This document shows positions 1 through 8,920 of a stretch of 64,000 nt of DNA, piece after piece. This stretch comes from Candidatus Sulfotelmatobacter sp. (GTDB lineage Bacteria > Acidobacteriota > Terriglobia > Terriglobales > Acidobacteriaceae): positions 1-64,000 of the forward strand of contig JADGNQ010000007.1 in NCBI GenBank assembly GCA_017883385.1, read 5' to 3'. Numbering within the stretch: position 1 is the stretch's first letter; every line of letters starts with the position of its first letter. The notes under the pieces were generated by a model. It did no database searches and was not told the DNA's origin. It saw only the letters and a program-made list of their open reading frames with translations. Made by a program: the position numbers and the translations under genes.

Positions 1-1
1 G

Positions 2-1156
2 TGGAAGATCACGTTTGATCTGGCTCGCCGCTACGACAAGCGCGTCGGCTTCCGAGTGATGCTGGAAAATCCTGACTTTCCCGATCCGGGGATGCCGGAC
101 TTTCTCCTCAACAAGGTTCCCTATGTAAAGCTCAAAGGCGAGTGGAAGGGCAACCCCGCGGAAACGCGCTACAAGAAAGATAACCGCGTGCCCCGCTACG
201 ATCACCCGGCGTATCAGGCTGCGTTTCGCGAATTGAATGAACTGCTGGCCGCCGAACTCAACGGTCATCCGCAAATCGAGTTCATGGACACGATGATGTA
301 CGGCTTTTGGGGCGAAGGACACACCTGGCCGTACGAGGGCAATCCCTTCCCCAGCCAATTGGTCGCGGAACAGACCTGGGCCACCATGTTCGAGATGCAA
401 CTCGAACACTGGACCAAAGTACCTCTGGCGACCAACACGCAGCCCGACTTCAGCAACGTGGGCAACGCCGATCTCGTGGATCGCACGATGCGCACTGGTA
501 ATTGGCTGCGCACGGATACGATCTTCATTGAGAACACCCAAATCGAGGCGTTGAGTTACCGTCCGCCCTGGGCCGCGGCGATCTGCGAAGTCGGCTTCAC
601 CACCGGCGATCCGAAGCAACTTCAGATCGACGAAGATGGAATTACCTACAACGAGCAAATCATTTCTCACGTGGCCGACGTCGGCGTCAACTATCTATCG
701 GTTTGGAGCTGGCACAACCAATCGGCCCGCAGCATTACGAGTTACTACGAGAAGTTCCCCGGGCCGATCGATGAGATCGCCCGTAAGATCGGCTATCGCA
801 TCCGCCCCTCGTTTATATGGACCTTCAAGCGTGATGGAGCGAACGGCCTGGTTCTCGGATTGACGAACGACGGAATCGCTCCAGTTCCCGGAGTGCTGCG
901 CCTTACCGTGTTCAGCGAAGACAACAAGATTCAGGTGTCGGGCTGCGTCGACGCCGGCTACCCGAAACCGACGGGCGTTCATCAAGTCATGCTGATGCTG
1001 CCTGCAGGCGTCGCATGGCAGGGGTTGCGGCTGAAAGCTGAGCTCGAAGTGAAGGGCGTGCGTTATCCGGTCCGTTGGGCCTGCCGACAGAAGGTCAACT
1101 CCGATGGCTCGCTAACATTGCGGCACAATTACAAGCCTGATCAGCCGCTGGTGTGA
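2..1156 (+). CDS. Glycoside-hydrolase-like protein, 5' end outside window
   Basis: The reading frame is already open at base 2, so the gene starts before the window. The internal GTG at 56 is not a convincing start because residues continuing a TIM-barrel strand (KRVGFRVM) lie upstream of it. About 385 residues are visible. The N-terminal part looks like the second half of a (beta/alpha)8 barrel with acidic and aromatic stretches (EFMDTMMYGFWGEGH). The last ~110 residues look like a beta-sandwich (GLTNDGIAPVPG), as in many secreted glycosidases such as the DUF4832-type proteins. Substrate and catalytic residues cannot be assigned. The following genes on the same strand are also secreted carbohydrate-type proteins, which supports a polysaccharide-related role. 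Confidence 0.6.
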   Translation, partial: WKITFDLARRYDKRVGFRVMLENPDFPDPGMPDFLLNKVPYVKLKGEWKGNPAETRYKKDNRVPRYDHPAYQAAFRELNELLAAELNGHPQIEFMDTMMYGFWGEGHTWPYEGNPFPSQLVAEQTWATMFEMQLEHWTKVPLATNTQPDFSNVGNADLVDRTMRTGNWLRTDTIFIENTQIEALSYRPPWAAAICEVGFTTGDPKQLQIDEDGITYNEQIISHVADVGVNYLSVWSWHNQSARSITSYYEKFPGPIDEIARKIGYRIRPSFIWTFKRDGANGLVLGLTNDGIAPVPGVLRLTVFSEDNKIQVSGCVDAGYPKPTGVHQVMLMLPAGVAWQGLRLKAELEVKGVRYPVRWACRQKVNSDGSLTLRHNYKPDQPLV

Positions 1157-1237
1157 GGGCGTGGCGCTCGTGCTGCACAAACGAAAGAAAACGATATCGA
1201 TCATCCGACATAAGGCGCCATCTCGCGCCAGGGAGTT

Positions 1238-2752
1238 ATGAGCATGAAGTTTTCCACGCTCCTTATATTGCTGACTTGCGTCTCCGCCGCGTTAGGCCAG
1301 ACAAACTCCTCCTTCTACGTGGCGACGACCGGGAATGATTCGAACCCCGGCACTCCAGCGGCGCCTTGGCGCACCATCCAACACGCCGCAGACACCGCGC
1401 GGGCGGGCAGTACGGTCCACGTTCGGGGCGGAGTCTACGAAGAACTGGTGAGCATCAACGCATCCGGGAACGCGAGCGATGGCTTCATCACTTTTCGAAG
1501 CTATCCGGGCGAAACGGCGGTGCTCGACGCAGCACATTTCACTCCCACTGACAGAACCGGCGTACTCACGATTCAAAACAAAAGCTACGTGAGGATCGAG
1601 GGCTTCGAGATTCGCAACTTCCGCACCCCCGAACATCGGCTCGCTCCCTTGGGCATAAACGTAATCGGGGCCGGCTCTCATATTGAACTGCTAAAGAACA
1701 ACATCCATCACATTGAGAACAACTTTGAGGGCCGTGATGCTCCGGGATCAGGCGGCAACGGCTTTGGCATTGCCGTGTACGGTACCGACGCCAAAACTCC
1801 TATCACTGACTTGATCATCGACGGCAATGAAGTGCATCACCTCAAAACCGGTTCGAGCGAGTCATTAGTAGTGAACGGGAACGTCACGAACTTCCGCATC
1901 ACGCACAATGTTGTCCACGACAACAACAACATTGGAATCGACGTCATCGGTTTCGAGCGCACGGCGCCCGAACCCGCCGTTGACCAGGCTCGCGACGGAG
2001 TTGTCAGCGGCAATCTGGTTTACAACATTACTTCGCGCGGCAATCCGGCCTACCGCAACGATGAATCGTCCGATGGCATTTACGTGGATGGCGGCACCAG
2101 GATCCTGATCGAGCAGAACGTCATTCATAATGTTGACTTCGGAATCGAGTTGGCCAGTGAGCACAAGGACCGCGCCACCAGCTACATCACCGCGCGGAAT
2201 AACCTTGTCTATCATTGCCACACCGCCGGTGTTTCCATCGGAGGTTATGCGCCAGAGCGAGGACACACCGAGCACTCGAACGTGGTGAACAACACGCTCT
2301 ACGAAAACGACACGTCCGCAACCGGCTCGGGTGAGTTTCAGATGCAATGGAACATGGCAGACAATGTTTTCGAGAACAACATCGTCTATGCGGGGCCCCG
2401 CTGCCTCTTCTCGGTAACCAAATCTCAGGTCGACAAGAGCCGGCCGCCCGCCGTGATTGATCACAACCTTTATTACTGTGCTTCTGGAGCGAAGGCGAGC
2501 AACTGGGCAGGCGCTTCCGCCACGGTGACAGGATTCGAGCAATATGTTGAGTCCACCGGGAATGATCGTCATTCGCGCTTTCTCGATCCGCATTTTGTTG
2601 ATACTGCCGCGAAGGACTTTCACCTGCAATCCGATTCTCCCGCGATCGCTGCGGGCACGCTTGCCGGAGTGCCGGTTGGAGAACTGGACGTAGAAGGCAC
2701 ACCGCGAGTCAAATCAGGCAACATAGACATCGGCTGCTACCAAAAAAGATAG
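1238..2752 (+). CDS. Secreted right-handed parallel beta-helix protein
   Basis: A 504-residue protein with a signal peptide (residues 1-21, cut after AALGQ). It then has a DUF1565-like opening (YVATTGNDSNPGTPAAPW, TIQHAADTARAGSTVHV) and many short beta-helix rungs rich in N, G and V (NNIHHIENN, NEVHHLKTG, NVVHDNNNIGIDV). It ends with the choice-of-anchor-Q-like sequence PAIAAGT...GNIDIGCYQ. The fold is typical of polysaccharide lyases and other carbohydrate-active secreted proteins. No catalytic triad can be fixed by eye. It lies 9 bp before the next gene and is probably co-transcribed with it. The start is the ATG at 1238, just downstream of a purine-rich GGGAG. Confidence 0.75.
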   Translation: MSMKFSTLLILLTCVSAALGQTNSSFYVATTGNDSNPGTPAAPWRTIQHAADTARAGSTVHVRGGVYEELVSINASGNASDGFITFRSYPGETAVLDAAHFTPTDRTGVLTIQNKSYVRIEGFEIRNFRTPEHRLAPLGINVIGAGSHIELLKNNIHHIENNFEGRDAPGSGGNGFGIAVYGTDAKTPITDLIIDGNEVHHLKTGSSESLVVNGNVTNFRITHNVVHDNNNIGIDVIGFERTAPEPAVDQARDGVVSGNLVYNITSRGNPAYRNDESSDGIYVDGGTRILIEQNVIHNVDFGIELASEHKDRATSYITARNNLVYHCHTAGVSIGGYAPERGHTEHSNVVNNTLYENDTSATGSGEFQMQWNMADNVFENNIVYAGPRCLFSVTKSQVDKSRPPAVIDHNLYYCASGAKASNWAGASATVTGFEQYVESTGNDRHSRFLDPHFVDTAAKDFHLQSDSPAIAAGTLAGVPVGELDVEGTPRVKSGNIDIGCYQKR

Positions 2753-2761
2753 GAGTAGTCC

Positions 2762-4246
2762 ATGTTGAAATCGGATTTGAATCGCCGGGAATTCCTGAAG
2801 ATTTCCGCCGCAGCTGGCGCCGCCTTGGCCATGCCAAATTCAGGCCATGCGGCTGTCTCCTCCAGAATGATCGGCATCCAGGTCGGAGCGGTTTCCTTTG
2901 TAGATGAAGGCACGGAGAAAGTCCTCGATGTGCTTCAGGAACGTGCCGGCGTGAATACGCTGTTTCTCGCGGTCTTCACCTACGGTCGCGGCATCGCCGG
3001 AAGACAGATTCCGGGCCAGCCGCTGCCCGATCATGGCAAGCAGGAGTACGATCTCAATTTTCACGGCGGAAATTTCGCCACTCCTCATCCTCAGTACTAC
3101 AAAAATACTGTTCTCAAAGACACTCGCGCGCCCGACCACCCGGACCTCGATATCCTGGCCGAAGTTCTCCCCGCAGCAAAGAAGCGCGGCATGAAGGTCA
3201 TCTGCTGGCTCGAGGACGTATTTCGCACCGACCTGCCGAACATCGAGAAACTGCAGGAGCGAGATCTGCACGGGCGGAACGCCGACACGCTGTGCGTCAA
3301 CAATCCCAACTACCGGAATTTCCTGACCGGCCTGGTAGAGGACTACGCGCGTTCCTACGACATCGACGGAATCATGTGGGGATCGGAACGGCAAGGCGCA
3401 CTTTGCGACAGCCTTGGAGCCACACACGACACGCCTCCGGTCGATCCGGGCAACGTCACTTGCTTTTGCCAGTTTTGTCAGACCAAAGCGAAAGAACGCG
3501 GTATTAATGTGGAGCGTGCCCGCCAGGGTTTTTTGGAACTGGAAAAATTCGTTCGCTCCTCACGCAGCGGGAAGCGCCCCGTGGACGGTTACTACGTTCA
3601 ATTCTGGCGTCTGCTGTTGCGCTATCCCGAGCTGGTCGCATGGGAAATGCTCTGGACCGATAGCCTGCGCGAGACCTACGCCGCAATCTACAAAACGGTA
3701 AAGACGGCGAAGCCGGCAGTGCCCGTGGGTTGGCACATCTGGCACAACAATTCCTTCAATCCGATTTACCGCGCCGAGCAAGACCTTCACGAGCTCTCGA
3801 ACTACTCCGATTTCATAAAGGTCGTCATGTACAACAACTGCGGAGGCGAGCGCATGGCGTTGTATGCAGACAATGCCGGATCGACCCTATATGCCGATCT
3901 CTCAAAACAGGGCTTGCTCGATTTCAACTATGCCGTGATGGGATTGAAGGAGGGCGGCTACGATCAGATTCCGCACAGCGGGCTTTCGGCCGATTACGTC
4001 CACCGCGAGACGAAACGTGCGCTGGAGGGTGTCGCCGGCACGAAGACTCAGATCTGGCCCGGCATCGATATCGACATCCCGACCGAGCCCAGCAACAGCA
4101 AGTGCACGCCGCAAAGCGTGAAACAAGCAGTCCTGGCCGCTCTCCGCGCCGGCGCGCCGGGTGTGATTCTGTCTCGCAAATATTCTGAGATGCGGCTTGC
4201 CAACCTCAGTGGCGCTGGCGATGCCATTCGCGAGTTCAAATCATAG
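2762..4246 (+). CDS. Tat-exported TIM-barrel protein, glycosidase-like
   Basis: A 494-residue protein whose N-terminus is a twin-arginine signal (NRREFLKISAAAGAALAMP, about residues 7-25), so it is predicted to be exported folded. The body reads as a (beta/alpha)8 barrel of the kind seen in hypothetical glycoside hydrolases. It has GMKVICWLEDVF (barrel strand), DIDGIMWGSERQG with a Glu on a strand end, a CFCQFC cysteine cluster around residue 237, and WHIWHNNSF. The CxFC cluster is a recurrent feature of such barrel proteins and may bind a metal. The substrate is not known. Its neighbours, the beta-helix protein upstream and the GH2 enzyme on the other strand, suggest carbohydrate breakdown. 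Confidence 0.65.
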   Translation: MLKSDLNRREFLKISAAAGAALAMPNSGHAAVSSRMIGIQVGAVSFVDEGTEKVLDVLQERAGVNTLFLAVFTYGRGIAGRQIPGQPLPDHGKQEYDLNFHGGNFATPHPQYYKNTVLKDTRAPDHPDLDILAEVLPAAKKRGMKVICWLEDVFRTDLPNIEKLQERDLHGRNADTLCVNNPNYRNFLTGLVEDYARSYDIDGIMWGSERQGALCDSLGATHDTPPVDPGNVTCFCQFCQTKAKERGINVERARQGFLELEKFVRSSRSGKRPVDGYYVQFWRLLLRYPELVAWEMLWTDSLRETYAAIYKTVKTAKPAVPVGWHIWHNNSFNPIYRAEQDLHELSNYSDFIKVVMYNNCGGERMALYADNAGSTLYADLSKQGLLDFNYAVMGLKEGGYDQIPHSGLSADYVHRETKRALEGVAGTKTQIWPGIDIDIPTEPSNSKCTPQSVKQAVLAALRAGAPGVILSRKYSEMRLANLSGAGDAIREFKS

Positions 4247-4250
4247 GGTG

Positions 4251-4269
4251 ATCGCCGCTTCGCGGCGAT
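4251..4269. terminator. Hairpin after the Tat-exported protein gene
   Basis: An 8-bp perfect stem (atcgccgc / gcggcgat) with a 3-5 nt loop lies 5 bases after the stop codon at 4246. There is no U-tract afterwards, so it may only stabilise the mRNA end or terminate weakly. Confidence 0.4.
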
Positions 4270-4317
4270 TCGTACCGAGAAATCGGCTTTCTCTAAGCTC
4301 TGCTGGTGATTGCGGGT

Positions 4318-4455
4318 GGATCACGGGCAAACCTGAAGTTATCCGAAGCCGGACAACTGGATCGCATCGGTAGTTTTCGGCCAGCGAGACGTGAAGTTGT
4401 CTCGAAGTCGCGTTCGGGGACATCGCCGCTGATCTCCTCGAAGCCCGTTTCTGGA
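4318..4455. repeat. Dispersed imperfect palindromic repeat, copy 1
   Basis: Intergenic segment between convergent genes. It starts with ggatcacgggcaaacc and ends with a 25-base block at 4431-4455 (beginning gatctcctcgaagcccgttt) that is identical to 14726-14750 and near-identical to 8826-8850. The bases before the block (gcgttcggggacatc) are an imperfect inverted copy of it, separated by a 6-base loop. It resembles a REP-like element. See the copies at 8752, 14615 and 16917. Confidence 0.7.
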
Positions 4456-4518
4456 CCAGGAGACAAATCCCTGAAGGGTTCCCGGATTACTTCCGCATTG
4501 CCGACCAGGGCTCGACAG

Positions 4519-5871
4519 CTAGTGCGCGACGAACTCTTGCACATTGATCGGCACTTTGGTGAGCGTTTCGACTCGCGTGCCGTACTTGCCCAGAGTGTTC
4601 TCCACTACGCAGAAATCGAAGCCGGGGATCACGACGTCGTGCCATCGGTCTCCGATCCCGCGCAACGCTACGTCCAGCATGGTGACAATCTGATTGCCTA
4701 GCGGTTCCTGGCTGTCGAGAGTGATGGCGCCAAAGAACTCCTGGCATTCAGTGTAGCCGGAGTTGTGCGTGCCGGTGTAGGGCTTCTGTTGCGCGAGGTT
4801 GATCTCCCGACCAATACGGCGTGAGATCTCTTGCGAGTGTCCTGCAAAAAAGTCCACGAGAGATTGCTCCTGCAGGCGCGCGGGCAATTGCTTGCCCGCT
4901 ACTTCACGATACGAGTGCTCGCCGACGTTGTATCCTTCCTCGACCAGATCGAACCAGTACTTCTGCTCCGGCGTAACTTTCGTAGGCGAGTCGACGGCAA
5001 TCACGGAGCGGCGAATGCAAGCGGTTAAGCCATCTCGCTTCGGCGCAACACCCAAGTGAACCCAGTCGCCCTCGTGAATTTGCCGGTTCAGTGCCGGACC
5101 GATCAGTGTGCGGTTGGCCGTGTTGGCGCCCACCATGATTTGGAAGCCGTCGCGCTCGGAGCCCAGCATGCGGCCGACCCACGCTCCCCAGGCCGCTACT
5201 TCGGTTTCGAGACGCCCCGGACGTAGTACCGCCAGCATGGCGCGCAACATCGCATCCGCGATGACGCAGGCATCGGCGATGAGGCGCATCTCAATCGCAC
5301 TCTTCTCGTACTTCACGCGGTAGTAAAGTTCCTGCGCGTCGACCACGCCTTCGCGGCCGTAGATGTTCTGGAGGTATTCGACCAGACCTGCGGGGATCAC
5401 CTGACGTGGAGTCAGCAGAGCAATGTGGTCGACGTCCTTGCCTGCGGCGGCTTTGATGACATCCTCAAGCCGCTCTGCCCGGATGGGGTATTTCTCGTCG
5501 GCCAACTGCAGTAGTTCGACTTTGTGCACCGTGGCCCCGGCGCGGTCCGCGAGTTGCTCGGCAACGTAGCCGCCCTCCAGGCCCGCTACGACATGAAATC
5601 CGTTTGGCCCGATAACGCCGGCCACCTGCTCGATGGAGATGTTCGTATTTCCGCCGAGATAAGGAACGTCGCCGGCATATTGCTCGTCGGAAAAGACGAG
5701 ACCAACAGTGTGGCCGTAATGCTGCAATGCCTGGTTGGTGCGGCGAACTCGCGCCTGGAACTCCTCAATGGGGGCCATGTATTCGCGGTCAATCGTCGAC
5801 GTATCCTGCAGGATGCGCAAAACCTTATCCAAGTCCTTGCGGTGTGCTTCGAAAGGTGGTCGAGAATTCAT
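4519..5871 (-). CDS. M24-fold (Xaa-Pro peptidase/creatinase-like) protein with altered metal site
   Basis: About 450 residues when started at the ATG at 5871 (MNSRPPFEAHRKD). Longer starts reach into the GH2 gene, which ends at 5918. The N-terminal creatinase-like domain (GLVFSDEQYAGDVPYLGGN, GPNGFHVVAGLEGGYVAEQ) is followed by an M24 pita-bread domain (KYEKSAIEMRLIADACVIAD). By eye, the five usual metal ligands Asp, Asp, His, Glu, Glu align with His (DWVHLG), Cys (DGLTACIR), His (THNSG), Asp (MLDVAL) and Glu (VVENT). Classical dinuclear aminopeptidase activity is therefore doubtful, and a creatinase-like or metal-free hydrolase is an alternative. It lies downstream of the GH2 gene on the same strand, 46 bp apart. 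Confidence 0.7.
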   Translation of the reverse strand: MNSRPPFEAHRKDLDKVLRILQDTSTIDREYMAPIEEFQARVRRTNQALQHYGHTVGLVFSDEQYAGDVPYLGGNTNISIEQVAGVIGPNGFHVVAGLEGGYVAEQLADRAGATVHKVELLQLADEKYPIRAERLEDVIKAAAGKDVDHIALLTPRQVIPAGLVEYLQNIYGREGVVDAQELYYRVKYEKSAIEMRLIADACVIADAMLRAMLAVLRPGRLETEVAAWGAWVGRMLGSERDGFQIMVGANTANRTLIGPALNRQIHEGDWVHLGVAPKRDGLTACIRRSVIAVDSPTKVTPEQKYWFDLVEEGYNVGEHSYREVAGKQLPARLQEQSLVDFFAGHSQEISRRIGREINLAQQKPYTGTHNSGYTECQEFFGAITLDSQEPLGNQIVTMLDVALRGIGDRWHDVVIPGFDFCVVENTLGKYGTRVETLTKVPINVQEFVAH

Positions 5872-5917
5872 TGAATTTGGCCTTTGTTTTCCTGGTAAAG
5901 TTTGTGTTCTCGAAAAT

Positions 5918-8629
5918 CTATTGCTGAATGTCAGCCGCCTTGGGGTTGACATTCCATCCATCGATTTCAACGCCTGGGGTCGCCTTACTCTTTTCGCCGA
6001 GGCGATATGTGGCGGTCACCTGGCGCGTCTCTCCGGGCAGCAAAGCGAAATAGTTATCCTGCCAGAGCACCGGCAAGATTTCATTGTCCGTCTCGCCTTC
6101 GCGGCTGACGCGGCCGCTCGATGATTTGTTGACCTTAAGGTGCACGGCAAGAGCAAGAGTCGATGTCGGGTTATGGACCGTAACTGTGGTCGAGCCTTCC
6201 TGGCCATCTTTTTTGTTCTGGGCAGTGACGTCCAGGTCGACCCGTGGGAGCTTATTCAGTTCGGTGTAGTCGGCAAAGGTCTTGGTGGGCGCCCAGGTCG
6301 AGATGTCATATTCACCGGTAGGATCTTCCTCCTGCCGGCTCCAGTCGATCGTCTCCGGCTTGGTGGAGAGCCAATAGAAATTTCTGCTCTTGATTTGGCC
6401 GGCCGATTCAAGGCTGAGACTGACGAAGTAGGTTGCGCTCAGCCCCTCGATTGCAGGCAGTGTGAACACTCGCGTACTGCTGTCCGCACCGACACCGATC
6501 TCGGAGTCCTTCGAGAACTTCTCCTGCATGTCGAGGTTGTACATCTTGGCTGTAACTTTGAGGTTGGCGAACGGTTGGTAATAGGAGTTCACAACCACGA
6601 TCGAACGGTCATCGTAGGAATACTGCACGTGCAGCGGTTCACACGCCTTCTTCACCCCGAAATATGATCCTGCGGGGCGAAGGTACCAGTCGTACATGTG
6701 CCAGATCATGCTCGGCCAGGCATTGTTTAACATCCATTGAATGATGCCGGTCGAGGAGTACTTGTTCCGGCCGTAGGCTTCCATCATGGCGCGGTGGGCT
6801 TCATAGGCTTGCAGTTGCGCTTTGAGTGCGTAGTCCTCCACTGACTTCGCCGGCCCATAGCGTTCGTTGAGAGCCTCGGTGAACACGTTCAGAGTATGAG
6901 ACATGCCGCCGGCGTGGTATTCCCAGACGGAATCGATGGGCCAGAGATGGTCCGGCGGCAGCATGCGCCGCAGGCTCGCGACGGGTGGAATCGCCGGTCC
7001 CGGACTGGTCTCGGTGTTGAAACCGAACGCGCCGCCGTGGCGTGTGTCGAGATACCAGAATGAGGGCGCGACGTATTCGTAAGGTCCCGTCATCTTCACG
7101 CCGCTGGGTCCGATGGTTGTGGTCCTGCCGGCCGCCGATGAGATTGACGGGTTCGGCCAATCCAACTCTTGCAGGATTCCCAAGTACAGTTTTTCGATTC
7201 GGGGCGGAGGAGCGAAGTCACTACCATACATCCAGCTGATTACGGAGGGATGGCGCTCGAGCCGCCGAATCTGATCGCGCAGTGAATCTCCCGCGATCGT
7301 TTCGTTTTCCTTGTCCCAGGCCGGCCAGTTTTCCCATTGATCGCAGCAGCACCAGCCCGGCATCACGAGAATGCCCATCTGGTCCGCCAGGTCGAAGAAG
7401 TGCTCGTTCTCCAGTTTGCCCTCCAGTCGCACTGTGTTGAGGTTGAGATCGCGCACGTACCTGAGTTCGGCCTGCTGCCTGTCCGGCGAGGACCGCAGCA
7501 GCAGATCGAAGCTGTAACCAGCTCCTCGGATGAGAATGTTTTTGCCGTTGATTTGAAAGATGCGGTGACCTTTCTCGTCAATGTTCGAAGTGACTTGGCG
7601 TACTCCGAAGCGAATATGCGTCGAATCGGAGACGTGTCCCTGCTCCTCGACCGTCAGGTCGAGCGGGTAGAGATCCTGCTTTCCAACCTGGGCCGGCCAC
7701 CACAGGCGGGGATTGGCGATGGCGAGCTGCGGAAACTTCTCCGGCGTGAAGTGGACTACTTGAGTTTCTTTCGGGCCGAGGTGCACTGGCTGCTCGAAGG
7801 CGAGATTCTCGATGTGTCCCTTCAGTACAGCTTCGACCGGACTGTCGGAGGCATTGGTCAGCTCCGCTCGTATCGTCAACATAGCGTGGTCGGTGGAAGG
7901 CAGGTTGAGTTTGGTCAGCACAGCCGGATAACGCAGAGCGATCGGGCCAGTGGCGGTAATGTGCACATCACGCCAGATGCCCATCTCCTTATCTGGAGGC
8001 ATTGGCGCCCAGTCGACCAGCGTGATGGCCAAGTCGCGCGGCTGAGGAGGAAATATTTCGACGGCGAGTGCGTTGGTTTGGCCGGGCTTTGCGGCTGACG
8101 TCACATCGAGGTTGAACAATCGCCAGGTACCCGCCAGATTTTCGGAGGAGGCGATCTGCACGCCGTTCATCCACACGTTCGCCCGGTAGTTGATGCCGTC
8201 GAAATCAAGCCACACTGTTCTTCCGCTGTATTCCGGCGGCAGCTTGAATTCGGTGCGATACCACCAGGACTGTCGGAACGGACTGGCCGGCGGCATCGGG
8301 ACATTGGAGAAGTCCTCAAATATCGGGTATGTCGTGCCGGGGATGGAGCGCAGGTTCACGCCGGTGTACGGATCGGGGTAGACCTTATCCTCGACCAGCG
8401 CGCTCATTACCGTTGAGGGCAGCGTGGCGGGATACCAGTCGCGCGTGGAAAACCCGACGCTCGAGATCGCTTCCCCGTGTGCATGCACATCGGCTGAGGG
8501 CTCGATGAACCAATTGTCACGAAGAACCGTGGTGGCTGATTCGGTGACTTCTTTGGAGGACGCTGCTAGTGCGCCTACGAGGGAAATAATAACCAGACTG
8601 AGAAAACCCAGATTCACAATCCGAACCAT
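5918..8629 (-). CDS. GH2 exo-beta-D-glucosaminidase-like enzyme, secreted
   Basis: A 903-residue protein from the ATG at 8629. That start is chosen because GAGGAG lies about 9 bases upstream and the residues following it form a signal peptide (MVRIVNLGFLSLVIISLVGALA). A longer frame to 8758 runs back into a dispersed repeat. It has a GH2 sugar-binding domain (about 120-190, WWYRTEF, FDGINYRANVWMNG), an Ig-like domain, and a TIM barrel (about 350-680). The putative acid/base is Asp in YGSDFAP (about residue 471) and the nucleophile is Glu in GFNTETSPG (about 540). These match the Asp/Glu pair and spacing of characterised exo-beta-D-glucosaminidases (CsxA type) rather than the Glu/Glu of beta-galactosidases. 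It probably removes glucosamine from chitosan-like oligomers outside the cytoplasm. Confidence 0.85.
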   Translation of the reverse strand: MVRIVNLGFLSLVIISLVGALAASSKEVTESATTVLRDNWFIEPSADVHAHGEAISSVGFSTRDWYPATLPSTVMSALVEDKVYPDPYTGVNLRSIPGTTYPIFEDFSNVPMPPASPFRQSWWYRTEFKLPPEYSGRTVWLDFDGINYRANVWMNGVQIASSENLAGTWRLFNLDVTSAAKPGQTNALAVEIFPPQPRDLAITLVDWAPMPPDKEMGIWRDVHITATGPIALRYPAVLTKLNLPSTDHAMLTIRAELTNASDSPVEAVLKGHIENLAFEQPVHLGPKETQVVHFTPEKFPQLAIANPRLWWPAQVGKQDLYPLDLTVEEQGHVSDSTHIRFGVRQVTSNIDEKGHRIFQINGKNILIRGAGYSFDLLLRSSPDRQQAELRYVRDLNLNTVRLEGKLENEHFFDLADQMGILVMPGWCCCDQWENWPAWDKENETIAGDSLRDQIRRLERHPSVISWMYGSDFAPPPRIEKLYLGILQELDWPNPSISSAAGRTTTIGPSGVKMTGPYEYVAPSFWYLDTRHGGAFGFNTETSPGPAIPPVASLRRMLPPDHLWPIDSVWEYHAGGMSHTLNVFTEALNERYGPAKSVEDYALKAQLQAYEAHRAMMEAYGRNKYSSTGIIQWMLNNAWPSMIWHMYDWYLRPAGSYFGVKKACEPLHVQYSYDDRSIVVVNSYYQPFANLKVTAKMYNLDMQEKFSKDSEIGVGADSSTRVFTLPAIEGLSATYFVSLSLESAGQIKSRNFYWLSTKPETIDWSRQEEDPTGEYDISTWAPTKTFADYTELNKLPRVDLDVTAQNKKDGQEGSTTVTVHNPTSTLALAVHLKVNKSSSGRVSREGETDNEILPVLWQDNYFALLPGETRQVTATYRLGEKSKATPGVEIDGWNVNPKAADIQQ

Positions 8630-8751
8630 CAATGACGCTCCTCTTCGAGTGAATTGGAACGCGACCCGAGCGCAGTGCCTTGATGAACCTTCGAAGCAGC
8701 GAGGCGCAAGGTTGCTGACCGATTGTAGTACCTGTCGAATGAGGTTGCCCC

Positions 8752-8850
8752 GGATCACGGGCAGACCCGGAAGTTACGCCCAAGGACGACGCTGGCCCGA
8801 AGTCGGCTTCGAGGAGATCGCTATTGATCTCCTCCAAGCCCGTTGCTCGA
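8752..8850. repeat. Dispersed imperfect palindromic repeat, copy 2
   Basis: Lies between convergent ends or starts of the GH2 and Rieske genes. It starts with ggatcacgggcagacccgg. Its core at 8810-8850 is a strong inverted repeat: ggcttcgaggagatc and gatctcctccaagcc match at 14 of 15 positions around a 6-base loop. This is the best-preserved hairpin of the family. Confidence 0.7.
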
Positions 8851-8920
8851 CCCCGGAGCGCTATTCGAACATCGCTCGCTATCTGGGCACCAATGCCAGG
8901 CTGCGACGGAAGCCGTCCCT

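Noticed and set aside
8629-8758. Longer start for the GH2 gene
   Set aside because: The extension is encoded by a dispersed repeat, and the ATG at 8629 has a good ribosome-binding site and signal peptide.
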